Positions 23,666 to 37,070 of a stretch of 64,000 nucleotides of DNA are shown piece by piece (within the stretch, counting starts at the first letter, position 1; every line of letters begins with the position of its first letter). Made by a program: the position numbers and the translations under genes. The DNA lies in the NCBI GenBank assembly GCA_022410635.1, contig JAJVDF010000257.1, positions 1,425,992 through 1,489,991 of the forward strand, in the 5' to 3' direction. The DNA comes from Tretioscincus oriximinensis (lineage: Eukaryota > Chordata > Lepidosauria > Squamata > Gymnophthalmidae). A model generated the notes under the pieces. It saw only the letters and a list, made by a program, of their open reading frames with translations. It ran no database searches and had not been told where the DNA came from.

Positions 23666-24276
23666 TAATGTGACTTCATTGATGAAAAGCAGTGATTTTG
23701 CTGCCTTGAAAAGCAGATCTTTCTTCAAGAAGTAGTCTTTCAGTGCTTTGTGATGTTATATGTATTACTAGTGAAATAAGCCCACTGCCTGAGTTTAATG
23801 AAACTGGAGGTCTAGCTTACTCTTCCTCCCACTTCATNTTCCTCATTCCCTGTTCCTGTGTTGTTCCTTTGCTGTTCTTGATGCGATGCTGGGTTGGGTT
23901 CCATAGCAACCACTGCCAGCATGGTCCTGGCTTTAGAACATTGATGACATCAGTCCAGGCCCTGGGATTCAGCCAAATATTGTCCAATCACAGAGCCTTC
24001 AGGGTCTATAGTGACTCTGGGAAATCTAGAGAGAGAGATTATTTTACCCTAAGCAGGTTCTTCTGTATACAACATAACTGGCCAAACTATGGACCTCCAG
24101 GATCCCTGACTAAAATGTACACACATTGTTCCTAACTAGTTAAGCAACATTATCAGCAACTTTCTGACCATCTTTGGAAAAATGCAATCCTTTGCATGCA
24201 TCACATAATAACAATACAGTACAATTGACTGAGAAAGAAAGAAGGGAAGGGCATGGAAATCCATTCTGTTTTGTAC

Positions 24277-24389
24277 CTTGCCGTCGCCGACTGTTAAGTT
24301 TTCTAAAGCACGTTCCCTCAACGAGTCGATTAAGACGCTGTTGCTTTATCAATTCTAGTATTTCTGGTTGGATCTTCTCTTTTAGCTCC
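24277..24389 (-). CDS. ELMO1: ELMO1 coding exon (fifth from last), start of PH domain
   Basis: The exon supplies the last base of the split Leu codon and then 37 codons, [18 protein letters not shown] to [13 protein letters not shown], plus one base of an Asp codon. It corresponds to about residues 535-571. The first half is the helix before the PH domain. The second half ([15 protein letters not shown]) is the first beta strand of the atypical ELMO PH domain, which does not bind phosphoinositides strongly but packs with DOCK proteins. The acceptor reads CAACACAG and the donor GTACAA. The reading frame joins both neighbours without a stop. Open frames on the opposite strand here are shadows. 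Confidence 0.97.
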
Positions 24390-24885
24390 CTGTGTTGAAA
24401 AAGTAGTGGTGGGAACAGAACACGAATAAAGATGCACAGATTTAGCCACAGTTAACTTCATTTTCTTAGGAATTCAAATATAAAGCCATCCTGTACATAA
24501 GGCATATTTCCAGGGAACTTTTGAGTTTTACCATTCTTGGAAGTTTCCATATTATGCAAGCTGCTTATCTTGTCTGTGTATTATGGTAAATCTTCTCAGT
24601 GAGAACACAGATTTTTTGTAAAGGATACTAAGAAGTCTACTTCATACTAACCACAATCAAATAGTTGGCAAATTAGATATTGAATGTATATTTTTTACTT
24701 TATTATAAATCCCAATGGATATAACATAACAAAATGGTTATTTAGAAATTATGTATATTTTGTGGTAGGTTTACAATGGCAAAGCCTTGCATGAATTAAA
24801 AAACTTCAACNTTCCGTGGGTTTAATCATCTCATCTCCCTAGGAACTGGGAATAAAGTCCTTACAGCACATCCTAAGCATATGAT

Positions 24886-25517
24886 TGTAAGGCACTCCAT
24901 AATAATCTATTGAAATTGGGTGAGTGGGCATCAAAGTGGCAAATGCACTTCAGTTTAAGCAAGTGCAAGNTCATGCACATTGGGGCAAAGAACCCCAACT
25001 ACTCCTACCACCTGATGGGAACAAAACTTTCTGTGACCGAGTAAGAAAAGGATCCTGGGGTGTTGGTGGACAATTCAATAGAAATGTCAACTCAGTGTGC
25101 AGCAGAAGCAAAAAAGGCAAATTCCATGTTGGGGATAATGAGGAAAGGCATCGAAAACAAGTCAGCAAATGTTGTTTTGCCTCTTTATAAATCTGTGGTG
25201 AGACCGCATTTGGAATACTGTCACCACATCTCAAGAGGGATATTTTGGAACTAGAGAAGGTGCAAAAAAGGGCAACAAAAATGATCAAGGGTCTGGAGCA
25301 CCTCCCTTATGAAGNCAGGCTGCAACATCTGGGCCTCTTCAGCCTCGAAAGGTGACGTTTGAGAGGTGATCTGATTGAAGTGTACAAAATCATGCATGGG
25401 ATGGTCAGGGTGAATTGAGAAAAACTGTTTTCTCTATCACACAACACAAGGACCAGAGGGCACTCCTTAAAATTGATGGGTAGAATAAGTGAGAACAGAC
25501 AAAGGAAAGTCTGTCTC
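24886..25517 (+). mobile_element. CR1 reverse transcriptase C-terminal fragment
   Basis: Translates in pieces to VANALQFKQVQxHAHWG (frame-shifted), VDNSIEMSTQCAAEAKKANSMLGIMRKGIENK and VVRPHLEYCHH, the conserved end of CR1 ORF2, then the DLFEVYKIMHGM-like segment. Both ends are truncated. Confidence 0.85.
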
Positions 25518-26135
25518 TTAGAAAAAAATGAATAGAAGTCAGGAAGAGTGTGACCATTGGAATTCGTCAGAAACTTCTGAGTTCGAAGCAATTTATTTAT
25601 TGTTTTTGCCATACAGAATAATTGTCACAGATTCATACGCAGTTTGAAGCATCAATTCAAACTTTGAAGCACCAATGATATGTTTACTGCATCACCATCG
25701 TGAATGCCAATATGGCTGGCAAACGTTCCTTTTTCTATGCATGAACCTATATCAAGGATTTTGAATGGACTATTTTCCCCTTCCCCACTTTGATTATACA
25801 GGCTAAAACATTGACCTTTAATTAAATATGATTTTTTTTTAGATCAAACTTATTTTGAATTATTCTGATGTTTAAAATCAGTTGATCATGAACCCTTTTC
25901 CCCCCAACAGAAAATGCTATCAATTTAAAGTTAATTTCATATTCTGTCCCTGTGCAATGACTGATAAAATGCATTAGATAGTTTTACTGCTGATATATCT
26001 TAAAAATCTAGGTTGCCATTTTGCATTGCCTAGCCCAGTATATACTCCCTACAGTGGGCGGGTCTCTTGCTACACCTTGTTAGGTCACTTTAGGCCCTAG
26101 ATATGAAAAAGCCCTTAAATTGTAAATATAAATTT

Positions 26136-26396
26136 GAGAGCCAGTTTGGTGTAGTGGTTAGAGTGCTGGACTCGTACTAGGTAGATTCCCAGTTNGATTC
26201 CCCACTCCTCCACAAAAGCCAGCTGGGTGACCTTGGGCCAGTTACACTTCTTTGAACTCTCTCAGCCCCACCTACTCCATAGGGGGTCTGTTGTGGAAAA
26301 AGCAACAAAAGCTATGTGTGCCACCCTATGGTTGNCCGCCCTGAAACCTTCGGGTATAGGACAGGGTACAAGTACAAATAAATAAATAAATAAATA
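26136..26396 (+). mobile_element. tRNA-derived SINE A, full copy
   Basis: The tRNA-like head GAGAGCCAGTTTGGTGTAGT carries an A-box; a B-box near 26193 is marked by an ambiguous base. AGCCAGCTGGGTGACCTTGG follows, then the L2-like tail and (AAAT)n. Matches 60151-60406 throughout. Confidence 0.85.
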
Positions 26397-26992
26397 GTAG
26401 AAATATACCACCTATTAAAAAGTACAGAGTTTTGCTATGTTGAATGGCAGCTATACTGCCCATAGTACATATGCATTAGGGTTGAAAGAAGATGATTTTT
26501 TAAAAAAAAAAAAATGACATAGGAATCTGCTTTTGAATTCAGTAGCAGAAACTAATGAAAGGGAACACTGAGTATTTGTATATGTATGGAAAACTGGCTT
26601 TTACTGATAACAATGATACCACAGAAATTCAGTAAATTTTCACAGGGTTCTTGCTATTTTGTGTATTTGCAGGATTTATTTTGCTTGGTTCAATGATACT
26701 GACATTTCCCTTTCTGTGTTGAAATGGTCAAAAAAAGAAAAACTCATTGTGTGTTGGGATGTAGGGGGAGATGAAGATAAACATGGTGCAAATGTCAAAG
26801 CATTATTTCCTTCATTTCAAGCCCTACAGGGAATTCATTTTAGGTGTTTACAAAGAAGCATTTCTTTATTCTTGCAGAAGGCAACAAGCTCATTTCAAAC
26901 AGTTCTAAGTACCCTTGTCAGAGACAATAGCTGTCAAAAGGTTTTATTTCCCAGGCCCATGGTGAGGGAGCCAAAGATAGCAAAACACCTAC

Positions 26993-27156
26993 ANAATTGG
27001 ACGAGACTGGAAGTCTTCTTGGCTCATCCTCTCAGACTGGCGGAGTTTCAGTATTTCTGCGTAGCTCAGGTTTTGAAGTTTACTTTTGAATTGATCCAGA
27101 GAACTAGGCTTCGTGGTCAGTGCTCTCATAATTTGCTCCTTGACAACCTGCATTAC
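26993..27156 (-). CDS. ELMO1: ELMO1 coding exon (sixth from last)
   Basis: This is an internal exon of ELMO1, the scaffold that with DOCK-family proteins forms a bipartite Rac guanine-nucleotide exchange factor for apoptotic-cell engulfment and cell migration. It reads in phase 0 from [19 protein letters not shown] to EDFQSRPI plus two bases of a Leu codon, 54 full codons. Counted back from a 727-residue protein it covers about residues 480-533, the segment between the ELMO domain and the PH domain. The acceptor is CCTTCACAG before 27156 and the donor is GTAGGT after 26993, giving a phase-2 intron. The single ambiguous base at 26994 is the first base of the split Leu codon, so C or T would be silent. 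ELMO2 and ELMO3 are less likely because the C-terminal exon is ELMO1-type. Confidence 0.96.
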
Positions 27157-27329
27157 CTGTGAAGGAAAACAGAACGGATTCAATTTAAGCAACCCATTGC
27201 CTAGCTTCATTCCAAAAACAAGTTCCTTCTCAAAAGCTTTAAAATTATACAATGCTAAATTCGCAAACTAGAAAAGGTCATATTTGTACATTCTGATAAT
27301 AAGAAAAAGGTACATCACTTAGGGACATC

Positions 27330-27746
27330 TGATGTATCTTCATAAAAACGGCAAGCCAAGAAGCAATAACTCACAGATCTCTTTATTCAGATCCGAAGAC
27401 TGCACATGGACCATTATCCAGACTGATAGGAACAACACCCCAAACCCATACAGCATTCAATATATGTAAAACTCCCCCTGACGTCATTTCCCCAGTTAAC
27501 TACNGAGCTCCAAATGCCCCAATACACAACAACATCACTTCATGAGCGGAAAACACGAGAGCAAAAGCTGTGTGGCTCTGCGCTGGGCATATGCAGTTCC
27601 CCTCTAATCTAAAGGAGCTCTGGATTTGCTTTGCATCATTCTCAAAGCCACACCTTCCCACAACGGAATTCCCCTTGAAAACCGNTGCAGTTCTTCCAAA
27701 TTCAGGTTAACTGTGCTCTAGCTGCATTTTGCCCGCAGTGTGTGCA
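27330..27746 (-). mobile_element. Candidate solo LTR
   Basis: On the minus strand it starts TGCACACACTGCGGG and ends GATACATCA. CATC flanks it on the plus strand at 27326-27329 and 27747-27750. AATAAAGAGATCTGTGAG on the minus strand (from 27387) resembles an LTR polyadenylation signal and R region. No internal genes. A 4-bp target can arise by chance, so this is less certain than the LTR at 5472. Confidence 0.5.
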
Positions 27747-27750
27747 CATC

Positions 27751-28391
27751 CATATAAATAATAACTGCCTCGAATTCGGGGTAAGGGGGACAGAGGAGGA
27801 GAGCTTTTATGATAAGAATTTCAATTGCAACAGAGTGAANAAAATGAAATCAATGGGATATTTGTCCTGGTCATTTTTTAAGGGATGCCACATAAAAGCG
27901 TGGAGACAAATCTAAAAAAGCACTTTTTAGTCACCTTCCTTTAAACCCCTTGGAGAGGAATTTTTACAGAGTTTATTTGAATTTAATTTATTTGCCTAAA
28001 TCCTATAGAGTTTATGAGATAAACAATAAGAAGTAAAAAAAATAGAGAAAATAAATGAATTAACCATGCCACATTACTTAAATCGCAGATAAAAACTATT
28101 TTAAAGGATTTAAAAAATATCAATTGCAATAAAATACTTGTTGGACAAGCAATTTCCATTTAAATGATTTCCCATTTAATCAGTTAAAAATAAAAATTGC
28201 TTATGCTGACTTTACAGAAAGGAAATCTCTCATCTTCCTTCGTGTTTCAACACTGAAATATAATTGTTCCAAACACTATTTTAGAGGTTTAGCCTCAAGT
28301 CCCATGTTTATCAGTGTTTTGAAGGGAAAATCCATGGTGTGTGTAAGTGTGGTGTGTCCATTCATCCATCTCTTGGATACCTGATTGAAAA
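27751..28391. other. Intron DNA, nothing recognised
   Basis: AT-rich sequence without terminal repeats or recognised tails. Confidence 0.4.
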
Positions 28392-28665
28392 TAAGGAACA
28401 TAAGAACATNAGAACATAAGAAGAGCCATACTGGATCAGGCCACAGCCCATCAAGTCCAGCATTCTGTGTCACACAGAGGCCCACCAGATGCACCTGGGC
28501 AGCCTGAACAAAGGAAAGCAAAATATGCTCCTGTTCATGACTCCCTGCAAATGGTATTTCAAGAGTCCTGCCTGTTGCTCCATCCGGGAGCCGACATCCA
28601 GACAACTATCCTAGTATCCATTTATACCCTTAGTGTCCATAAACCTGTCTAGTCCTGTCTTGGAA
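28392..28665 (-). mobile_element. CR1-type LINE 3' end
   Basis: Tandem AAGAACAT tail unit, GATCAGGCCACAGCCCATCA and CCTGCAAATGGTATTTCA blocks as in the other copies. Truncated after CTGTCTAGTCCTGTCTTGG. Confidence 0.8.
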
Positions 28666-28668
28666 ATT

Positions 28669-29890
28669 ACTTCATCTCTGCAAAGGCCTGGATGCAAGTA
28701 CCAACAAGGCTGAAATTCTTGCTGCTGCTCAACTCACAGATAAGATTACAGATAGTATCTCATTTCTTCTACTGAAATGGATTAAAATTGGATTAAATTC
28801 ATACTGGCCAAGGGGACCATCTAGTTATTGATACTCCGAGTAATCCAGACCTTTTGTACATTTTTACCATCACTCTTGAACCAAGGCCAGCAATTCTTTC
28901 ACCAATGTTAGATTGCTGCACCTCTGCCTGGAAGAACAAGCACTCTGTACATCTGAGAAGTCATGGTTAACAGTATTAGCAGACATGTTAAATTATCTTG
29001 GCTTGTCTTTGCAAGCCCTTGGAACTACAGGACACAAGGCAAAGGCACTTTTAAAGTAAGGAACCCTTGACATGGAAGCACAAAATGATTTAGCGGTCAT
29101 AGCACAANCTATAAACACCAAGTGAAACTGGAAAGTTATTTGAGGTTCTTCCTTCCATCACATCTGCAAATCGCCTTCACCAGGGCAAGGTTCGACCAGC
29201 TCAACATCCANAGCAGGCACGGATAGCTCAGTTGCTTAGGAATTCGTCTCTCGNCTGGGAGGTGGGGTTTCGAAGCCCTGTGTTGGAAGTGGGGAGGGGT
29301 GAGCACCTTCCACTAGCCTGTAGCTCTAGCTAACCCAGNTATTCAAAAGCATGAATTGCAAGAAATTGCAACTGACTGCAAGTAGATACATGGGAACCAC
29401 CATAGCCTGGTGGGGAAGATAGAATATGAGCCTTCGGGCAAAATATATCCTTGTAAGCCGCTTTGAGTCCCTTTGAAAGGTGAGAAAAGCGGGGTATAAG
29501 AACCAAGTTCTTCTTCTTCTTCAAATGATCCAAGGATGGTACATGAAAATCCCAGTTCAAGACTATGCACCTGCGAGATCGAAGAACTGGAAGNCACGAC
29601 CCATGTCCTCTTAGACTGCACCTTTTATAGTAACATCAGGGAGTGCTCCTTGTTTACAAATGGACAAGTTTTAGATAAAAGAGAAAAAGTGCACTGGCTC
29701 TTGAATGGAATGGATAGATGCATCACCAGTCGAGTAGCCTTGTTTATTTCCAAGGCTGCCAGAATTCGAGCCACACTGATTCCAAAATAGAATTTTAATA
29801 ATGGTTTTAATCAGTTTTTAGAAGTATCATATATGTATTTTATTGTTTTATATGATATGGTCAATGGACTAATCATTTAAATTATCTTCT
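28669..29890 (+). mobile_element. R4/Dong-like LINE ORF C-terminus, split by a SINE
   Basis: Before the SINE, translation near 29150-29205 ends ARFDQLNIQ. After it come LCTCEIEELExTTHVLLDC and VALFISKAARIRATLIPK then a stop. The Cys-x-Cys...His...Cys pattern and FDQL are found near the C-terminus of R4/Dong-type non-LTR elements. A related copy lies at 37070-37765. Family assignment is from memory of such proteins and moderately sure. Confidence 0.55.
29213..29523 (+). mobile_element. tRNA-derived SINE B with polypyrimidine tail
   Basis: tRNA-like head (GGATAGCTCAGTTGCTTAGG, then GGTTTCGAAGCCC as B-box), body, and tail GTAAGCCGCTTTGAGTCCC ending in CTTCTTCTTCTTC, as in Sauria-type SINEs mobilised by Bov-B LINEs. 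ATCCAAG-like 7-bp repeats flank it. Confidence 0.8.
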
Positions 29891-31489
29891 TCTTCTTTCA
29901 CCAATGTGAGAATTCACATCTTTACCAATCCAAAAATTAGCTTGAGTTTCAGTAATATACTGACAGTGAAAACAAAGTTTATTTTGTTGCTATCACACAC
30001 ACACACACACATATGGATGTATTCTGGGAAGGGGAGGGTTGTGGTACCCCAGAACTACATTTTTAGGGTCACCAAAATACCTCAAATGAAGCTGCTGCTA
30101 TTTAAAGCCTCTTTTAGGCCTTAAAGTGGTGGATGGNTAGATAGGCTCCTAGAAAGCTCCTCCCCACCACTATCCAGCCCTCATGACCATAGTCAGGCAG
30201 TTGAGAAGGCATGATCCCCCATTCCTTCTGGACATTTCATATCTTCCCCCTTCTCAGGTGTTGTCTCAGGGCTGATGTGACTGTCCCCTCCCCTCTCTGT
30301 GACCTGGGAGGGGCAGAATCGATGGGGATGATGGGGTGGGTGATATTGGCAGGGAACACCAAGGGTGGGCCAGTAGGTAGCCCTGTGCACTGTCATCCTG
30401 TCACCGTTGCACTTATGTACTTGTAATACTTAGGCTCCAGACCTGTGCAAAAATGTTGAACATACACTGCCCAAATAATGAAATTATAGCTACAATTATG
30501 GTATGAACCCTAGCTAACTATATACATTTAAACACTCCAGCACTTCATTTCCCCCCCTGCCACCAGCTATCTCACATCATTTCACTATGTCCCCTTAGGC
30601 TGGGCTTAAGTCACCTTTAGTCAATCATATTTTTTGCTTAAAGCTAAAAGCAACCCACAAATGCACAATCTATTTGTTAACTGTTATGTGTGTGTAAAAC
30701 AGCAGAATTTCAAATGATAGTTTTTTAAAAGATATATTTTTGGCGGCAAATTAATGTGTAACCAAGAGGCAGTTCTACAGGGATGAAGTTAATTAACATG
30801 GGGAGGCAGAAGAGTGGATAAGAAAAGTGTTAGCTGAACAGCTATGTGTGACTTTTCTTTGGACAGTTGTCAGATCTGATGAAACTGAATCCTTCCAAAT
30901 ATTTATCTAGGCAAGGTTACATCATCTTTCCTAAACNCTTCATTCCTGTCCTCCACAGTGTTTTCTAATCCTGAATTGAGAGATGGAAGGATTAAAAACA
31001 AAAGGAAGCTGTCTGAAGCACATTCAGTTTGCTGAGGATATTGTTACTTTGAAAGCAATTTCTCAGAGCTTTAGGATATAGTACAAGAACTGACAAAAAA
31101 TAGAAACCAAGGTGAAGATTAACCTCACATGACAGACATTATCTATGCTAGTTTCAACAGAAAGGATACAGATGGATGAGTACCTTCATGAAATAATTTT
31201 AATGGATGGGTAAATCAAGAAGGAAATAAAATCTAGCTCCAAATAAAAACCTAGATGGAGTGCATTTGGAAGGAATAATTTCCAACTTCAGAATACGCTA
31301 CTATTATATTTTGAGAAGAAATTGTTGAATCAGTACATAATATGTATGAAAATCCCCCCAGCACAAAAACGATGTACAGTAGGAACAGATCAGAAAAGTA
31401 GGAAATGAAATCTATAGATAAAAGAGGTGACAGTAATTTCCAACTAAAATCAGTCTGAAATGGCAGTACATCAAATACTATAAAAGAAG
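29891..31489. other. Intron DNA with a short CA repeat
   Basis: A (CA)n run at 29994-30012 and a GC-richer block at 30020-30400. No recognised transposon. Confidence 0.4.
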
Positions 31490-31880
31490 AAAAGCAAAAA
31501 NAATTTGTCCATCACCACTCACCCAAAGAGGTCACACATGTACAACAATTCACTTGCTAAAAAGATCTACTATTGTGGAATTTCTAGTCACTGCATAGTT
31601 TGTGTGATTCAACAACAGACATGTCTAAAATCTAAAAGACAACTTCCTGGGTACATTCAGCAATGTGAACATGGCAAATCTCACAAGACTTCGAGGTGAC
31701 ATCTAAATGTTTGTTGGTTCTCAGCTCCCAGAGAATGCTGGGAATTATAGTAAGGCAAGCACAGCAATGTCCTATGGGGCTCATCAGGTGTTTACTAGGC
31801 AATGTTTCGAAGCAGCATGTTTTTACTGGACTTTGAAAGAAATTGTGAGACAGAACATGTGGTGAGAAAGGCTATCAACA
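31490..31880 (+). repeat. Unnamed interspersed repeat, copy 2
   Basis: Inverted relative of 2595-3200. It contains TGTGTGATTCAACAACAGAC, CTCACAAGACTTCGAG and CCCAGAGAATGCTGGGAATT in the same order and spacing. The frame homologous to copy 1 is broken. Confidence 0.5.
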
Positions 31881-31974
31881 AACCAGAAAACATGAAGGCN
31901 TATGCTCATAGTGAATAGATGGATGATTTTTTTAAAAACAGCAAACCCAGAATAAGTAATTATAAAAGAACCTT

Positions 31975-32365
31975 AGGAACATAAGAACATAAGAGGAACA
32001 CTGCTGAATTGGGCAAGTGCCCATCTAGTCCAGCATTCTGTCTCACACAGAGGCCCACCAATTGCTCCTGGGCAGTCTGGAACAGAAGAAGGCAAAATCT
32101 TCAACTGTTCTCGACGCCCTGCAAAAGGCATTTCTGGAATACTGCCTGTTGCTCCATCTCAGAGGCAGTATCAAGTCATCCATCCTAGTAACTGTTTATA
32201 CCCTTGGCTTTCATGAACTTGTCTAACCCTGTTTTAAAGCTATCCAGGCTGCTAGCTACTACCACCTCTTCTGGAAGTAAATTCCACAAACCAATGACCT
32301 TCTGGGTGAAAAAAATATTTTCCTTTGTCTATTCTCACTCTTCTGCCTATCAGTTTCAAGGAAGA
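31975..32365 (-). mobile_element. CR1-type LINE 3' end
   Basis: AACATAAGAACATAAGAGGA tail unit, CAGCATTCTGTCTCACACAG and the LLATTTSSGSKFHKPMTF reverse-frame block common to all copies. More diverged than the copy at 28392. Confidence 0.8.
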
Positions 32366-33649
32366 CTTTCACTCATTAATAGCTTGGTAGGTTGGTAATG
32401 ATGACCTTGCCTGTTGGTAATGATTACCAACTACAGTTTACTATACAAGTTTGCCATTCTGTCAGCTCCTGACAAACAAGATTTTCTATGCAAGTGGCAT
32501 ACTCTCCCATCAGCCATTTCTGGTTGTTGNGTGATCAAGTGGAAGTTCAGTAATCCCTCCTATCAAATGTCATTGGATAATTTGTTNTCTATATCAGATA
32601 TTGTCTCCTCTCATCCCACCCTCATCCCAGACTTTTAAAGATACTGAAGACAGATGTTAGGAATTTTAAAAAATCACTCCATATATTATCCATTATATAT
32701 ACAACGTATGGAGATGTGGATGAGCTGTCAAAAAAACAGCAAATGGTGAAATATCATTAGCTAGTTACTCTTTCCAGCTTAGCAATGACTGAATTGTAAT
32801 TCATGTAGAAATGCTTTCGCAGTTTCACACTAAAATTGTCATGTCACAGTTTTTGTCTATACATGTCACAATTTTTGTGCAACAATGATATATAGCACTT
32901 CAACAGCTGGATTTCCCAATAAATAATAATCCAGTGAATCAGCTCTAAATCTCTAAAACTGTTGCCTGTAGATATAAAACCTGTAGATATAAAAATATTG
33001 CTAGCAAATTAATGAGCTTCTCTGGCCTGCAGCCCTAGAAATGCTAGCTACCTAGAATCAAGTGGCTTCCACTCATTTTAATTTGAGATGTGCTGAATCA
33101 TATTCGTACAAACCAGGTTCTCCGAGAAAAGAAAAGATTATTATCAAACTAAATGAACTGAACCTAGACAGTTCAAAGTTTTCAGTTAAGTTCCTCTCAT
33201 ACTCTTCTTACATTATGGCTTCTGCACATTTTGATTCCCATGCACATCCTTCCCCATTACATCATTGGTCTCTAATGTTTCAGCCTCTGGTCTTCTCTTG
33301 TTATTCTCTTGTGCACATGGTCCCCCACTTCACACCCTTGCATCATCTTGGCAACCAGAGCCATATTATTGTCATTGTCTACATGATTTGCTTTTACTTA
33401 CCAAGCATAAAGTCTTCCTAGAAGACCACAATCATGAACATACATGCTTTTGTTTCCACTATGACCCATTGTTTTCAACACTTTCAAGAATTAGAGATGT
33501 GTACTGCTCAGAGGACCCATTGTCTTCCGTTCTGGAAGGTTTAGTACATCAAAGCAAAGTATTCCAAATGGTAAGGCAGATGAGACAGACATAAAAATAG
33601 ATAGATATGCATGTGATGAGGAGAATGGTATTTGAAGGATTCAGACCAA
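32366..33649. other. Intron DNA, nothing recognised
   Basis: Open frames at 33062-33421 and 33265-33594 overlap each other in different frames and have no domain; no repeat ends seen. Confidence 0.4.
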
Positions 33650-33654
33650 ATTAA

Positions 33655-34262
33655 AAAGAAAGAGGCTGCAGGTGTGATAGGCTTTCATTGAACTTAACTG
33701 GTTGACCAATTCTACAATTTCAGGTGAAAGTTTATGAATCAAACAAGGGGAAAATTCTTTTCCTTATCACACAATACTAGAACCAAGGGGCACACTATGA
33801 AACTGATGGGCAGAATAGTTATGATTGACAATGGGGAGTGGTTTTTTTCATTCAGATGATCATCAACTAGCAGCATGGACAGCTTTAAGAAAGGATTAGA
33901 CAAATTCATGGAGACCATGAGTATCAGTGGTTACTAGTATTGGTGCTTTGGTGCTGCCTCTGGGTTGGGAAGGGTCCCTTTAAATGCCTTTTGTAGAGAG
34001 TCAAAAGTGGGTGAAGTTTTTGACTTCAATTAAAGAAACAGTTCGCCCTTCCCTACTATCAGGTACTGTGGTTTTAAATATGTTAGTTCTGTTTTTACTG
34101 TAAACTGCCTTAAGATCTTCTGGTATGGGTGATATAGAAATACAAACCCACGAACAAAATTCTTCTGCTTAAGATACTCAAACGCAACTGGTAGGCCATT
34201 GTGTGAGACAGAATGCCAAACTAATAGGTTATGACCCGATTCAGCAGGATGCCTTTTATGAC
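33655..34262 (+). mobile_element. CR1-type LINE 3' end with nested L2-like piece
   Basis: The CR1 segment from the SLSHNTRTKG-type region through DSFKKGLDKFMETMSISGY to the AACTAATAGGTTATGACCCG region. About 34027-34159 is an inserted L2-like tail (CTGTAAACTGCCTTAAGATC), after which the CR1 sequence resumes. Confidence 0.7.
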
Positions 34263-35676
<1,414 letters not shown>

Positions 35677-35884
35677 GGTTGTTGTTTATGTAATCCAGAC
35701 AAGATTGAAATTCTGGTGTGATCAGTGCTCTGGGAATAAAAATGTTGCAGTACCTAGCACTTCCTCCCCCAATTCCTAATGTGTGTTGAAGCTGGATTTA
35801 AACTGTGATGTGAACAGAGGTTAAAGAGAATGAATAAAAACACTATATGCTTTATATACCTGACCATCTGACTCCACCCTCCTA

Positions 35885-36290
35885 ACCTTCTCAACCTTAT
35901 TATTATTATTATCCCACCCTATACCTGAAGGTCTCATGACGCCGAACAGTAAAATTAACAAATTAAAAACAGTATAAAAACAATATCTAACAGTGGGGAC
36001 AAAAATGGCACTCTCTTCAGCCAAAGGCCAGGTGAAAGAGGTGCGTCTTCAAATATCTTCTAAAACCATACAACAATGATGACAGACGCACCTCGAGGGG
36101 GACACTATTCCAAAGACTGGGGACAACCACCAAGAAGGACCTACCCCTGGTTCCCACTCCATTGGCTGTTGAAAGAAGTTGTACAACCAGGAGGGCCTCC
36201 CCTGCAGATCTTAAGGCATCAGCAGGTTGGTATGGGAGAAGTATCCTTGGTCTTGATACTACAAAAGCCCTACTCCTTATGATGGGCCCT
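35885..36290 (-). mobile_element. L2-like LINE 3' end
   Basis: Minus-strand copy with the tail CCCACCCTATACCTGAAGGT, GAAAGAGGTGCGTCTTCAAA and CGCACCTCGAGGGGGACAC blocks in the reverse order of 23345-23665. No intact frame. Confidence 0.65.
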
Positions 36291-36879
36291 GAGCTTTTCT
36301 TTATTTTATCCTATTTCTGTTTTCTTCTCTCTTTGTCACATCACTAACGATTTTCCTGGAAGAAATAAGCTTTCTATATTGCAAATATGAAATTGAGTGC
36401 CATTGAAGCAAATCAATAATGAAAGAATTATTTTAGGATCAGGCACAACTTAAAATAGAACAATGTTTTTATAAGGATCACCAATATTTGGACCCTGGAA
36501 TAATAATCTTGAACTGGTAGTTCTTTATTTTATATCCGCCTATACAGCTAAACACTTTCATAGTAATAAATTTGTCTCAAAGCTATCTAAGGTTGCAGGC
36601 ATACAGGGGGTTAAATTTTGCAATGTGAGGAACAATTCTGTGTGGAATCAATGAGATAATCTGGAATGAAATACTGAGCATGCTCAGCTAGCGATTCTGT
36701 ACTGGCATGTGAAACAACTAACCAGGAAGTAAACAGTGAGCATGCTGAGCCAACGATTCTTCCTGGTGTAATTCCATTAAAGAGCAGTACACAGGAAGGC
36801 TTCTCGCTTCCATGGCTGCAGGCATGGCAATTTCATAAAACATCAGCTAAAGAATATTGTGGAGCAAAGGATCTTTTTT

Positions 36880-37070
36880 CCAGGTGCATCGTGGACTGGG
36901 GAAGACAGAATATAAACTTCCGGGAGACAAATAGCCCATAAGCTGCTTTGAGACATTTTGGGTGGGAAAAGAGGACGATTCTTCTTCCTCTTCCTTTGCT
37001 NCTCCTCCTCCTCCTCCTTTTCCTTTCCCTTCCTCCCCCTTCCTCTTCTTCTTCCTCCTCCTCTTCTTCA
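36880..37070 (+). mobile_element. SINE B 3' half with expanded polypyrimidine tail
   Basis: GGGGAAGACAGAATATAAAC and ATAAGCTGCTTTGAGACATT correspond to the SINE B tail, followed by a C/T-rich TTC/TCC run to about 37070. Confidence 0.6.

Larger units (their letters stand above)
23202..24276 (-). other. ELMO1: ELMO1 intron (phase 1) containing an assembly gap
   Basis: Intron of 1075 bp bounded by GTACAA and TTTCATAAG. It contains an L2-like LINE 3' end with a run of Ns at 23557-23598. Confidence 0.9.
24390..26992 (-). other. ELMO1: ELMO1 intron (phase 2) with CR1 and SINE
   Basis: Intron of 2603 bp bounded by GTAGGT and CAACACAG. It carries a CR1 reverse-transcriptase fragment (24886-25517) and a full tRNA-derived SINE (26136-26396). 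25520-26130 and 26400-26990 show nothing I recognise. Confidence 0.9.

Noticed and set aside
24174..24398. Plus-strand frame over the ELMO1 exon
   Set aside because: Antisense shadow of the exon at 24277-24389.
26136..26210. tRNA-like sequence with A and B boxes
   Set aside because: It is the head of a SINE, does not fold into a full cloverleaf and continues into a SINE body and A-rich tail.
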